A stretch of 64,000 nt of DNA from Paractinoplanes lichenicola (lineage in GTDB: Bacteria; Actinomycetota; Actinomycetes; Mycobacteriales; Micromonosporaceae), in NCBI RefSeq assembly GCF_016785085.1, contig NZ_JAENHO010000006.1, positions 620,001 through 684,000 of the forward strand, in the 5' to 3' direction. Below are positions 1 to 7,857 of the stretch, in pieces; within the stretch, counting starts at the first letter, position 1; each line of letters opens with the position of its first letter. Below the pieces are notes generated by a model. It ran no database searches, had not been told where the DNA came from, and was given only the letters and a program-made list of their open reading frames with translations. The position numbers and the translations under genes were made by a program.

Positions 1-1688
1 CGGGACTTGATGATCTGCTCGGTCCAGTCCATCATCGCCAGCAGGTGGCTCGCCTCGTACCGCTGACGCCACAGCGCCTCGGTGAGCTCGCGGAAGCCGG
101 CCACGTCGACCGAGGCCGAGCCGGGCGAGACGGCCAGCAGCTGGAGCCGCCGGTCGTGCTGGTCCGAGAGGCTCAGGCCATATTCGGCCGTCTCGAGGCG
201 CACGTGCAGCTCGACCGCCGCGCGCACGCTGTCGGCGGCGATGCCCTGGCCGACCATGCCCAGGATCGTGGCCGTCAGGTCGACCGCGTTCGAGGTGATC
301 GGCCACGGGTGCGGCTGGCCCGACGTGATCAGCTGGACGGCGAACGACCAGACCGCCCGGATCTCGGCCGTCTCGAGCGCCACCGACTCGACCGGCTCCC
401 AGTTCGTCGGCAGCAGGGCCGGGCCGTCCTCGGTGACGAAGACGTCGGCCAGCCCGGCCACGGCGACCGGACCGGTGAGCAGGCCGTCCTGGGCCTGCGA
501 GCGCAGCCAGGCGTCGTACTGGGCCAGCTCGACCCGCATGCGGCGCAGGTCGCTGGTGGCCGCGAGGTGCTCCAGGCGTTCCTCGAGCACGTAGCCGACG
601 TCGGCGCCGGGGGCCGTGGGCTCGCTGATGCGGCGCAGGCCCTCCCGCTCGATCGGGCCCTCGAGCGGCTCCAGCACGGTGGTCCGCACCTGGTCGCCGG
701 CCGAGGTCACCTCGTACGCGAACGTGCCGCGGGCGTCGCCGATCAGCAGCTCGTGCCCCTCGACGGCCGGGGCCGCGCCGGGACCGCGGGCGATGACCAG
801 CCAGGCCGGGGCGACCGTGCCCTCGGCGCCGGCCCGCAGCGCGCGGTTGACCAGGCGGCGCGGGTCGCTGAGGACCGGGCGGCCGCGGAAGGCGCCGGCG
901 AACGCCTGGGACAGCGCCGTGCCGAGGCGGGGGCGCAGCGGCGACGCGACCTCGCCGAGCAGGCCCTCGCCGACCAGCACGGTGGGCGCGGCGGGCTCGG
1001 GGAAGGCGGCGTACGCGGCGGCGACCGTCAGGCCGGACTGGGCCAGCCGGGCGGTCAGCTGCTCCTGCGAGGCCGGGCGCTGGGTGTCGGTCTCGTCGTC
1101 GGTGTTGTACCAGTCCGAGTCGAGCCGTTCCCGGGCGCCGGGCTCGAGGCGCACGGTGTGGTGCACGCCGAGACGGTTGTCGTGCATGAGCAGCAGGACG
1201 CCGTCGGGCTGGACGGCCTCGGCGAGCCGGTCGACGAGCTGGGCCGCGGACATCTGCTCGCCCTCGGCCGAGTTCAGCCGGTCGACGCCGTCGGCCGCGA
1301 CCACGAGGTCGAACTTCTCGGCCGCGTCGAGCTTGACCGCGGCGCCGGCCAGGACGGTGATCCGCGAGTTGCCGCGGGCCGCCTCCTCGGCGTCGATCAG
1401 CGAGCGGAGCAGCCAGGACACCGAGGCGCCGGTGTCGGCCAGCGCGGCCACGACCTCCTCGCTGTGCGGGCCCGCGACCAGCACCGTACGGCCGGGGCCG
1501 GCGTACTGGCGCAGCAGGTGGCGAAGGACGGCGCCGCGCGGCAGCGGCTGGCTGCGCTGCGGGTCGCGGTCGCTCCAGGCGAACATCTCGCCGCCGATGC
1601 GCCGCAGGTTGTTCACCGGCGGCGCGGAGAGGGCGGCCGCGAAGTCCGTACCCTCGTTCGGAAGCAGGGCAGCGGAGCGCTCCGACAT
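1..1688 (-). CDS. Methyltransferase-like Rossmann protein, 3' end outside window
   Basis: The gene reads open from the ATG at 1688 to the window edge (562 codons, no stop), so the C-terminus is missing. The ATG overlaps the stop of the upstream gene (ATGA at 1690-1687), indicating translational coupling. The N-terminal 200 residues look like a Rossmann fold of the class I SAM-methyltransferase type: a beta-strand ending VLVAGPH, then AEKFDLVVAADGVDRL and a late strand with VLLLMHDNRLGVHH. The usual glycine-rich GxGxG loop is absent, so catalysis is uncertain. It is a clear paralogue of the product at 17775-19265, which has VLVAGPH, AEKYDVVVALDGLDRL and NELGVHR in the same order. The C-terminal half is unfamiliar to me. 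It probably acts on a nonulosonic-acid-type glycan or its precursor (inference from context). Confidence 0.75.
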   Translation of the reverse strand, partial: MSERSAALLPNEGTDFAAALSAPPVNNLRRIGGEMFAWSDRDPQRSQPLPRGAVLRHLLRQYAGPGRTVLVAGPHSEEVVAALADTGASVSWLLRSLIDAEEAARGNSRITVLAGAAVKLDAAEKFDLVVAADGVDRLNSAEGEQMSAAQLVDRLAEAVQPDGVLLLMHDNRLGVHHTVRLEPGARERLDSDWYNTDDETDTQRPASQEQLTARLAQSGLTVAAAYAAFPEPAAPTVLVGEGLLGEVASPLRPRLGTALSQAFAGAFRGRPVLSDPRRLVNRALRAGAEGTVAPAWLVIARGPGAAPAVEGHELLIGDARGTFAYEVTSAGDQVRTTVLEPLEGPIEREGLRRISEPTAPGADVGYVLEERLEHLAATSDLRRMRVELAQYDAWLRSQAQDGLLTGPVAVAGLADVFVTEDGPALLPTNWEPVESVALETAEIRAVWSFAVQLITSGQPHPWPITSNAVDLTATILGMVGQGIAADSVRAAVELHVRLETAEYGLSLSDQHDRRLQLLAVSPGSASVDVAGFRELTEALWRQRYEASHLLAMMDWTEQIIKS

Positions 1689-2563
1689 CACTTCACCCTC
1701 TCTGTGGAAGCGGGCCAGCCCAGGATGGCGCGCAGTTCGTCGGGATGGGCCAACTCGTCGGCGCCCAGCTGCTGGCGGGCCAGCGCGTGGGTCACGGCGT
1801 TGTCGGTCTGGTGCCCATAAAGCTCAGGCCACTGCCGGCGCAGCCGGGGCTCGCCGCCGAAGGTGGGGTCAGCGTTGTCGAGGACCATCGGGTCGCCGTA
1901 GACGGCGGCCTCCCGGCCGGCCAGCGCGCCGTACCAGACGGCGCTGCACAGCCGGTTCGACACTACTCGGCGGTGGCGGCGCAGCTCCTTGAGCTGGCCG
2001 ACGAGGAACTCACGATTGTGATCACGCCACCAGAAACCGCGATAACCGTGACAGATGACCCGGAAACCGGCGTTCTCGTAGATTTTGCGGACACTCTTCA
2101 TCCTGTACTCGTTCCAGTACAGGCAGGCGGTGACCGGGCCGGTCTCGACCTTCTTGACCTCGTCGATCAGCTTCTGGTGGTCACCGCTGATCTGCTGGCC
2201 CTCCCACCCGTGGAACGGGTAGAAGATCGTGCCCTCGGGCTCCGGCGCATCGGCCGGCTCGGGCTCCATCTCCAGCAGGTACGCGAAGGGGGCGCCGACC
2301 ACGATGACGTCGCGGCGGCCCTGCGACCAGGACCGGCGCCGGGTCTCCTCGGACCAGACAAAGATCTTGCTGCCGTCTACGAACGGGGTGCCCGGGGCCA
2401 GGCCGTCACCCATGTTCCAGCCGTGCTGGAGGTAGCCCTGCAAGCGGGGCGGGTGCAGCGGATCGGGCAGATCGCAGTAGCGGGCCAACAGGTGGGCGTG
2501 ACCGTAGTGATAGTTGGCGTGATGCATTCCCTCGTCCATCGCCGGCTGCTGGTGCGCCGCCAT
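1688..2563 (-). CDS. GT-B-like putative glycan transferase (HHAN-type), copy 1
   Basis: A 291-residue protein with no named family that I recognise. Near residue 13 it has MHHANYHYGHAHLL, then GYLQHGWN, FYPFHGWEG, a central CLYWNEY, ICHGYRG, and near the C-terminus SNRLCSAVWYGALAG followed by YGDPM. The last block resembles the C-terminal donor-binding part of GT-B capsule and sialyl-type transferases (inference). It is a paralogue of the protein at 16927-17778, sharing all these blocks, and in both places it is followed by the methyltransferase-like gene with a 4-base overlap. The ATG at 2563 has no strong ribosome binding site; internal ATGs at 2539 and 2527 are possible, and the paralogue starts exactly at the second of these. 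A role in transferring or modifying the pseudaminic-type sugar made by the neighbouring locus is likely but unproven. Confidence 0.7.
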   Translation of the reverse strand: MAAHQQPAMDEGMHHANYHYGHAHLLARYCDLPDPLHPPRLQGYLQHGWNMGDGLAPGTPFVDGSKIFVWSEETRRRSWSQGRRDVIVVGAPFAYLLEMEPEPADAPEPEGTIFYPFHGWEGQQISGDHQKLIDEVKKVETGPVTACLYWNEYRMKSVRKIYENAGFRVICHGYRGFWWRDHNREFLVGQLKELRRHRRVVSNRLCSAVWYGALAGREAAVYGDPMVLDNADPTFGGEPRLRRQWPELYGHQTDNAVTHALARQQLGADELAHPDELRAILGWPASTERVK

Positions 2564-2924
2564 CTCGGTTCGCTCGGGCGCGCGAAGTTTCGGGCCTGGC
2601 CGTGCCGCGGCCCGTCAAGTCGACGCCGAAAGGTACCACTCAAGGTTAAGTTCCGCGCGGACCGTTAGGGAATCGTTCCCCGGTCGGACCGGCGAGCCGT
2701 GCGGCCGAAATGTCCGTGGGTGACCAGCAAACAGGGCCCCCGGGGGCCACTCCGCGCCGGCACTTCTGTGTCACACATCACCCGATCTGCCCGTAACTTC
2801 CCGACCGGCAGGCACTTCTCAAGATCGTCGCCTACAGTGGACGCTCGCAGGCGGGCCGGGGTGGACGCCGCCACGTCCGCCCCGGTCATGCCTGTCCTTG
2901 GTCCTGAAGTAGGAGGATCGCAGG
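2564..2924. promoter_or_regulatory. Divergent intergenic region, 361 bp
   Basis: This gap lies between the minus-strand glycan gene pair and the plus-strand acetyltransferase gene, so it should hold at least two promoters. I see no convincing small open frame, RNA or clear -35/-10 pair. The only strong signal is the AGGAGG ribosome binding site at about 2911-2916 for the gene starting at 2925. Confidence 0.4.
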
Positions 2925-3560
2925 ATGGAGTTGGCCAAGATTTTGGCAGAGGCCGCCGCCGGCGACTTCCCCGAGCCCGACGGCGGCATCACGATCGTGC
3001 CCCAGCCCGGCCCCCGCGACGCCGGAGTGCTGGCCTTCACGGCACACACAGTGATCTTTCTGGACGACGACCCGGAGTGGATCCGCGCGGCGATCACGGC
3101 TACCGACAGTGATCATCTCGCGGCCGCGATGAACCCGTCCTTCCTGGCCGCGCTGCTCGCTCGCACCGGCCGCACGACCGACACGATCGACCTGCTGACC
3201 GTGGCCGGCGCGCTGCCCGGCCCGCCGCCGCTCCCGGTCACCGAGCAGGATCAGGACCACCCCCGCGTACGCCGGGCGCTGAGTCACCGCGACGACGTGC
3301 GTACGTGGTCGGCGCCCGGCGGCCTGCTGACCATCGGTCGCGGCGTGGCCGGCCGCTGGGAGGTCTCGATCGAGGTCGACGAGCAGGTCCGCGACCGGGG
3401 CCTCGGCCGCGCGCTGGCCCTGGCCGCCCGTCACCTGATCCCGCCCGGCGCCGTGCTCTGGTCGCAGCAGGCGGCCGGCAACGCACGAAGCATCCGCGCC
3501 TTCCAGTCGGCGGGTTACCGACCGGTCGGCGCGGAGCTGTTGTTGCACGTCAAGCCCTAG
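2925..3560 (+). CDS. GNAT-family N-acetyltransferase
   Basis: A 211-residue protein whose C-terminal third carries a GNAT acetyl-CoA-binding signature: strand WEVSIEVDE, then the pyrophosphate loop region RDRGLGRALALAARHL, then a closing motif with NARSIRAFQSAGYRPVG. The N-terminal 110 residues are not recognisable. An excellent AGGAGG ribosome binding site lies 8 bases before the ATG. The substrate is unknown. The sequence does not resemble PseH, the acetyltransferase of the pseudaminic acid pathway, so I do not link it to that locus. The stop codon overlaps the convergent MMPL gene by 4 bases. Confidence 0.75.
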   Translation: MELAKILAEAAAGDFPEPDGGITIVPQPGPRDAGVLAFTAHTVIFLDDDPEWIRAAITATDSDHLAAAMNPSFLAALLARTGRTTDTIDLLTVAGALPGPPPLPVTEQDQDHPRVRRALSHRDDVRTWSAPGGLLTIGRGVAGRWEVSIEVDEQVRDRGLGRALALAARHLIPPGAVLWSQQAAGNARSIRAFQSAGYRPVGAELLLHVKP

Positions 3561-5728
3561 ACAGCGGCCAGCTCCCGCTCGGCGCGAGGGGCGTCGGCGG
3601 CGGCCGGGGCCGGCGGCTCGTGGGCGATCTGGGGCAGCCAGCCCAGCCACTTCGGCAGCCACCAGTTCTTCTCGCCCAGCAGCGCCATCACGGCCGGCAG
3701 CAGGACGGCCCGGATGATGGTCGCGTCGAGCAGCACGGCCGCGGCGAGGCCGATCCCGAGCTGCTTGGTCGAGGCCAGCGGCAGCGTCGCGAACAGGGCG
3801 AACACCGCCACCATGACGACCGCCGCGCTGGTGATGACGCCGGCCGTGCGGCCGATGCCCTCCCGCACCGCCTGCCGCGTCGGCAGCCCCCGGTCGTGTC
3901 CCTCGCGGATCCGGCTCAGCACGAAGACGTGGTAGTCCATCGAGAGTCCGAACAAGATGATGAAAAGGAACAGCGGCATCCAGTTGATGATCCCGTCCGC
4001 GGCCGTGAAGTCGAGCAGGCTCTCGAAGTGGCCGTACTGGAAGACGAAGACCAGCATCCCGTACGCGGCGGCCACCGAGAGCAGGTTGAGGACGACCCCG
4101 GTGATCGCCACCACGACCGACCGGAACGAGACGAGCAGCAGCAGGAAGGCCAGTCCGAGCACGAAGCCGAACACCCACGGCATGCTCGCGTCGAGCCGGG
4201 CGTTGAAGTCCGCCTCGCCCGCCACCCCGCCGGTCACCAGGGCCGGGAAGGATCCGAAGGCGGCCGGTACGACCGTCTCGCGCAGCCGGGTCAGGTCGGA
4301 TTTGTCGGCCATGCCCAGCGTGACCAGCGCGACCGTGCCGGCCGGGTTGATCTGCGTCTCGACGGGCCCGCTGAACCGCCCGTCGCTCCCCTCCACCTCG
4401 GCCCGGAGGCGGGCGACGGCGGCCTGGAACTCCGGCGTGCGCACCGCCGACGACTCGACCACGATCTCGACGGGCGACGTCTCGCTCGGGAAGGCCTCGT
4501 CGATCGCCTTGTACGCCTGCACGATGGGCGCGGTCGGCGGCAGGTCCTCGATCCCCTCGCCCTTGGTGCGCAGGTCGAGCATCGGGGCGGCGATGGCGGC
4601 CAGCACGCCCACGGCGAGCACGGCCGAGATCAGCGGCTTGGCCAGCACCAGGCGCAGGAAGCCGTTCCAGACCCGGCCGTCGCTGCGGCGCCGGTAGAGG
4701 CCCGGGATCTTGATCGCGTCGACCTTGTCGCCCAGCGCCGAGAGCAGTGCTGGGAGGACGGTCAGCGAGCCGAGCACGGCCGTCGCGACGACGAGGATCG
4801 TGCCGACCCCGAAGCTGACGAACGTGGTGTCGAAGGTCAGGAACATGCCGGCCATGGCCACGATGACGGTGAGCCCGGAGATCCAGATCGACCGGCCCGA
4901 GGTCTGCGCGGCGATCACCAGGGCGCGGTGCGGGTCGGCGCCGTTGCGACGCTCGTCACGTTCGCGGCGGATGTAGAACAGGCAGTAGTCGACGCCGACC
5001 GCGAGGCCGACCAGCAGCATGACGTGGGTGGTGGTGTCGACGGTGGGCGCCCAGTGGCTCGCGAAGGCCAGGAGGCCCATCGCCGCCACCACGGCCATGA
5101 TCGCCAGCAGCACCGGCAGCAGGGCCGCGACCACGGCGCCGAACGCGACCAGCAGGATGCCGAGGGTCACCGGGATCGAGAGCATGCCGAGGGTGTTGAG
5201 GCCCTTGTCGAGCTTGTCGCCGATCAGCTTGTCCCCGCTGGCGTCGCCGCCCTGGGCGATGTAGAGGTCGGGATGCGCGGCCTGCACGCGGGCGACCGTG
5301 TCGAGCGACGGCTGCACGCGATCGGCGGCGTCCTCCGCCTCGCCGGCGATCGCGAACGGGATGAGCGAGGAGCGGCCGTCCGGCGAGACGATCGGCTTCT
5401 GGACGTCGACGACGTCCTTGGTCTTCTTCAGCGCGGCGGTCACTTCGGTCACTGCCGCCGTACGGTCGGCGCCGGACCGGTTCTGCACGATGACCATCTC
5501 GCCGGCCGGCCGCTCCGGGAAACCGGCCGCCTCGACGATCTGGTCGGCCTTCTTGGTGTCGCCGTGACCCTGGTCGGCGCTGGTGGCCTCGACCGTCCCG
5601 AACTGTCCGCTGAGGACGGTGACGGCGGCGACGAATGCGATCCACCCGAGGATCGCGAGCGTCCGATGACGGGCGCTCCACAACGCGGCGCGGGCCGCGA
5701 TTCCCTTGACTTTTTCGGGGCTCTCCAT
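3557..5728 (-). CDS. MMPL-family RND-type membrane exporter
   Basis: A 723-residue MMPL/RND-family membrane protein with the typical layout of one N-terminal transmembrane helix, a periplasmic domain (about 60-180), five helices, a second periplasmic domain (about 390-520) and a final helix bundle. The block GLAVGVDYCLFYIRRERDE and its duplicate FGLSMDYHVFVLSRIREGHD are the paired MMPL signatures, containing the Asp-Tyr residues proposed for proton coupling. Such proteins export lipids, siderophores or drugs across the actinobacterial envelope. It lies directly downstream of a NarL-type response regulator and sensor kinase, with a candidate regulator site (5788-5805) between them, so it is probably their target. 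The ATG at 5728 has no obvious ribosome binding site. Confidence 0.9.
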   Translation of the reverse strand: MESPEKVKGIAARAALWSARHRTLAILGWIAFVAAVTVLSGQFGTVEATSADQGHGDTKKADQIVEAAGFPERPAGEMVIVQNRSGADRTAAVTEVTAALKKTKDVVDVQKPIVSPDGRSSLIPFAIAGEAEDAADRVQPSLDTVARVQAAHPDLYIAQGGDASGDKLIGDKLDKGLNTLGMLSIPVTLGILLVAFGAVVAALLPVLLAIMAVVAAMGLLAFASHWAPTVDTTTHVMLLVGLAVGVDYCLFYIRRERDERRNGADPHRALVIAAQTSGRSIWISGLTVIVAMAGMFLTFDTTFVSFGVGTILVVATAVLGSLTVLPALLSALGDKVDAIKIPGLYRRRSDGRVWNGFLRLVLAKPLISAVLAVGVLAAIAAPMLDLRTKGEGIEDLPPTAPIVQAYKAIDEAFPSETSPVEIVVESSAVRTPEFQAAVARLRAEVEGSDGRFSGPVETQINPAGTVALVTLGMADKSDLTRLRETVVPAAFGSFPALVTGGVAGEADFNARLDASMPWVFGFVLGLAFLLLLVSFRSVVVAITGVVLNLLSVAAAYGMLVFVFQYGHFESLLDFTAADGIINWMPLFLFIILFGLSMDYHVFVLSRIREGHDRGLPTRQAVREGIGRTAGVITSAAVVMVAVFALFATLPLASTKQLGIGLAAAVLLDATIIRAVLLPAVMALLGEKNWWLPKWLGWLPQIAHEPPAPAAADAPRAERELAAV

Positions 5729-5787
5729 GGGAAAAGACGCTATGGAGAGCGGCCGTCCCGATCGATACAGCAGACCCGCGTATCGGT

Positions 5788-5805
5788 GGTGGGGTTAGCA
5801 CTACC
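5788..5805 (-). promoter_or_regulatory. Candidate response-regulator binding site A
   Basis: Read on the minus strand this is GGTAGTGCTAACCCCACC. The pattern GGTAG-N3-TAACCCCACC is identical to site B at 7833-7850 in front of the sensor kinase gene. It lies about 60 bp upstream of the MMPL gene start and overlaps the end of the response regulator gene. The core GGGTTAGCACTACCC is an imperfect inverted repeat, as expected for a dimeric NarL-type regulator. Function is inferred from duplication and placement. Confidence 0.6.
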
Positions 5806-6445
5806 CCTGGAGGTAGGCCAGCACCGCCATGACCCTGCGGTGTTGCTCCTCGTCCTGGTGCAGGGCGAGTTTGGTGAAGATGTTGCGCACGTGCTTCTCG
5901 ACCGCGCCGTCGGTGACGACCATCTTGCGGGCGATCGCCGCGTTCGACAGGCCCTCGGCCATCAGCCCGAGCACCTCGCGCTCGCGCGGTGTGAGCGCCC
6001 GCAGCGGGTCGTCGCGGCGCCGGCGGACGAGCAGCTGGCTGACCACCTCGGGGTCGAGCACCGTGCCGCCCCCGGCGACCCGGCGCAGCCCGTCGAGGAA
6101 CTCGGCGACCTGCGACACCCGGTCCTTCAGCAGATAGCCGACCGCGCCCAGGCGGTCGGCCAGCAGGTCATCGGCGTACGAGACCTCGACGTATTGGGAG
6201 AGCACGAGGATCGGGGTGCCGGGCACCAGGCCGCGCGCCTCCACCGCGGCCCGGAGCCCCTCGTCGGTGTGCGAGGGCGGCATGCGGACGTCCACGATGG
6301 ACACGTCCGGCTTGTGCTCGGCGATCGCGGAGACGAGGGAAGGCCCGTCGCCGACGGCCGCCACCACGGTGTGACCGTTCTCCTCGACGAGCCTGACGAG
6401 TCCCTCACGCAACAGCACCGCATCGTCGGCAATAACCACCCGCAT
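5801..6445 (-). CDS. NarL/LuxR-type two-component response regulator
   Basis: A 214-residue response regulator. The N-terminal receiver begins MRVVIADDAVLLREG, with the acidic pair in ADD and the phosphoacceptor Asp in SIVDVRMPP. The C-terminal LuxR-type helix-turn-helix reads LTPREREVLGLMAEGLSNAAIARKM and continues VEKHVRNIFTKL. It follows the sensor kinase gene by 27 bp in the same direction, forming a standard two-component pair. Two copies of an 18-bp motif, one before the kinase gene and one before the exporter gene, suggest autoregulation plus control of the MMPL exporter (inference). Confidence 0.93.
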   Translation of the reverse strand: MRVVIADDAVLLREGLVRLVEENGHTVVAAVGDGPSLVSAIAEHKPDVSIVDVRMPPSHTDEGLRAAVEARGLVPGTPILVLSQYVEVSYADDLLADRLGAVGYLLKDRVSQVAEFLDGLRRVAGGGTVLDPEVVSQLLVRRRRDDPLRALTPREREVLGLMAEGLSNAAIARKMVVTDGAVEKHVRNIFTKLALHQDEEQHRRVMAVLAYLQG

Positions 6446-6472
6446 GGGCTCATGCTGTCAGATGCCGGAGAT

Positions 6473-7792
6473 CTACACGGGGAGGGCCGCCGTGAGCCGC
6501 GTCCCGCCGCCGGCCGGGCTGTCGACGTCGAGCACGCCGCCGGCCGCCCGCACCCGGTCGTCGAGCCCGGCCAGCCCGTGCCCCTTGGCCAGGCTGGCCC
6601 CGCCCACGCCGTCGTCGGCGATCGAGACCAGCAGGCCGCTGACGTTGCGGCGGACGCTGACCTGCACCTCGTTGGCGTAGCTGTGCTTGGCCACATTGGT
6701 CAGCGCCTCGGCCACCACGAAGTAGGCCGTCGACTCCAGCGCGGGCTCGAGCCGCTCGGCGACCGGCGCGTCGAGGTCGACCGGGATGGTGCAGCGGCCG
6801 GCCAGCGCGGTCAGGGCGGCCTGCAGGCCACGGTCGACCAGGATCGGCGGGGCGATGCCGCGGGACAGCGCGCGCAGCTCGTCGAGCGTCTCGCGGGTCT
6901 GGGTCAGCGCCTCGGCCACGGTGGCCCGGGCGGCGTCGGGGTCGGTGGCGAACTGCTGCTCGGCGCGGCCCAGATCCATGGCCAGGCGCACCAGGCGCTG
7001 CTGCGGGCCGTCGTGGATGTCGCGCTCGAGCCGGCGCAGCGCGGTGGCCTCGGCCGAGACGGCAGCCGCCTTCTGCTGCTGGGCGACCTCGCGGGCCGCG
7101 TTCGCCTCGGCCACCTGCTCGCGCAGGTCGTTGACGCCGTTGAGCAGGCCGCGGGCGAAGAGCGCCTCGAGCAGCGCGGCGCCGCGGACGACCGGGTAGA
7201 GCGTGCCGGCGAAGAAGACACCGCAGGCGAAGTAGAAGATCACCCGGGTCGCCGTGCCGTCGCCCATGCCGAGCAGCTCGGGCAGGTCCTGGTTGTCCGG
7301 CGGGCGCGGGATCGACCAGTCCCACAGCAGCACGGTGAGACCGCCGATCGCGCCCGACCACCAGGTGACGACGAGGCTGAACGAGATCGTGCTGGGGATG
7401 AACCGGAACATCCCGTGCAGCATGTCGAGCCAGGCCTGGCCGTCGGTCAGCGGCGCCAGCGTCTTGCGCAGGGCGCTCGCGTCGGCCGGGGCCTTCTTGT
7501 AATAGGGGTGCGGCATCTTCTGGCCGAAGACCGGGCCGATCCGGGCCCGCTCGAGCGTCGCGAAGCCGCGGGCGGTCATCAGCGTGGCCAGCAGGATCGG
7601 CAGCCCGACCCAGATGATCAGCGTGCCCAGACCGGTGAAGAACAGGGTCATGAACAGCGAGACGGTGATGATGCCGAGCGGGAAGCCGATCAGCACGTAT
7701 TGGGTGTCGATGCCGACCTGGCGCGCGAGGCGAACCAGCGGGGAGCGGGTGGGCGGGGAGGCGTACGTCGTCATGGTGTCGACGCTAGGCAT
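6473..7792 (-). CDS. NarL-type sensor histidine kinase with membrane sensor domain
   Basis: The N-terminal half has several transmembrane helices of the actinobacterial 'putative sensor' type (LIGFPLGIITVSLFMTLFF, LIIWVGLPILLATL, then another pair near residues 115-190). A HisKA_3 dimerisation box follows, with the phosphorylated His in RRLERDIHDGPQQR near residue 260. The C-terminal HATPase has ISIADDGVGG and GHGLAGLDDRV. I place the start at the ATG at 7792, which has GGAG about 8 bases upstream; an in-frame ATG at 7774 is the alternative. The ligand is unknown. Genetic linkage to the MMPL gene suggests that the kinase senses envelope stress or the exported compound. Confidence 0.9.
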   Translation of the reverse strand: MPSVDTMTTYASPPTRSPLVRLARQVGIDTQYVLIGFPLGIITVSLFMTLFFTGLGTLIIWVGLPILLATLMTARGFATLERARIGPVFGQKMPHPYYKKAPADASALRKTLAPLTDGQAWLDMLHGMFRFIPSTISFSLVVTWWSGAIGGLTVLLWDWSIPRPPDNQDLPELLGMGDGTATRVIFYFACGVFFAGTLYPVVRGAALLEALFARGLLNGVNDLREQVAEANAAREVAQQQKAAAVSAEATALRRLERDIHDGPQQRLVRLAMDLGRAEQQFATDPDAARATVAEALTQTRETLDELRALSRGIAPPILVDRGLQAALTALAGRCTIPVDLDAPVAERLEPALESTAYFVVAEALTNVAKHSYANEVQVSVRRNVSGLLVSIADDGVGGASLAKGHGLAGLDDRVRAAGGVLDVDSPAGGGTRLTAALPV

Positions 7793-7832
7793 CGGCGCGC
7801 TCCGTTCCGATCCTGCCCGCCGCCCGATCGAC

Positions 7833-7850
7833 GGTAGGGTTAACCCCACC
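7833..7850 (+). promoter_or_regulatory. Candidate response-regulator binding site B
   Basis: GGTAGGGTTAACCCCACC, centred on the perfect palindrome GGGTTAACCC. It matches site A (5788-5805) at every position of GGTAG-N3-TAACCCCACC and lies about 40 bp upstream of the sensor kinase start at 7792. It is probably the autoregulatory site of this two-component system. Confidence 0.6.
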
Positions 7851-7857
7851 GTAGAGG

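Noticed and set aside
45..1820. Long plus-strand open frame over the left edge
   Set aside because: It mirrors the real minus-strand methyltransferase-like gene, which has a coupled start and a clear paralogue.
2925..3560. GNAT gene as the missing PseH
   Set aside because: Length, N-terminal half and GNAT region do not resemble PseH, and it is separated from the pse operon by the two-component system.
3305..7837. Very long open frame on the plus strand (about 1500 codons)
   Set aside because: It is antisense to the MMPL, response regulator and kinase genes. The high GC content removes stop codons, the predicted protein is low-complexity Arg/Gly/Asp-rich, and it has no motif.
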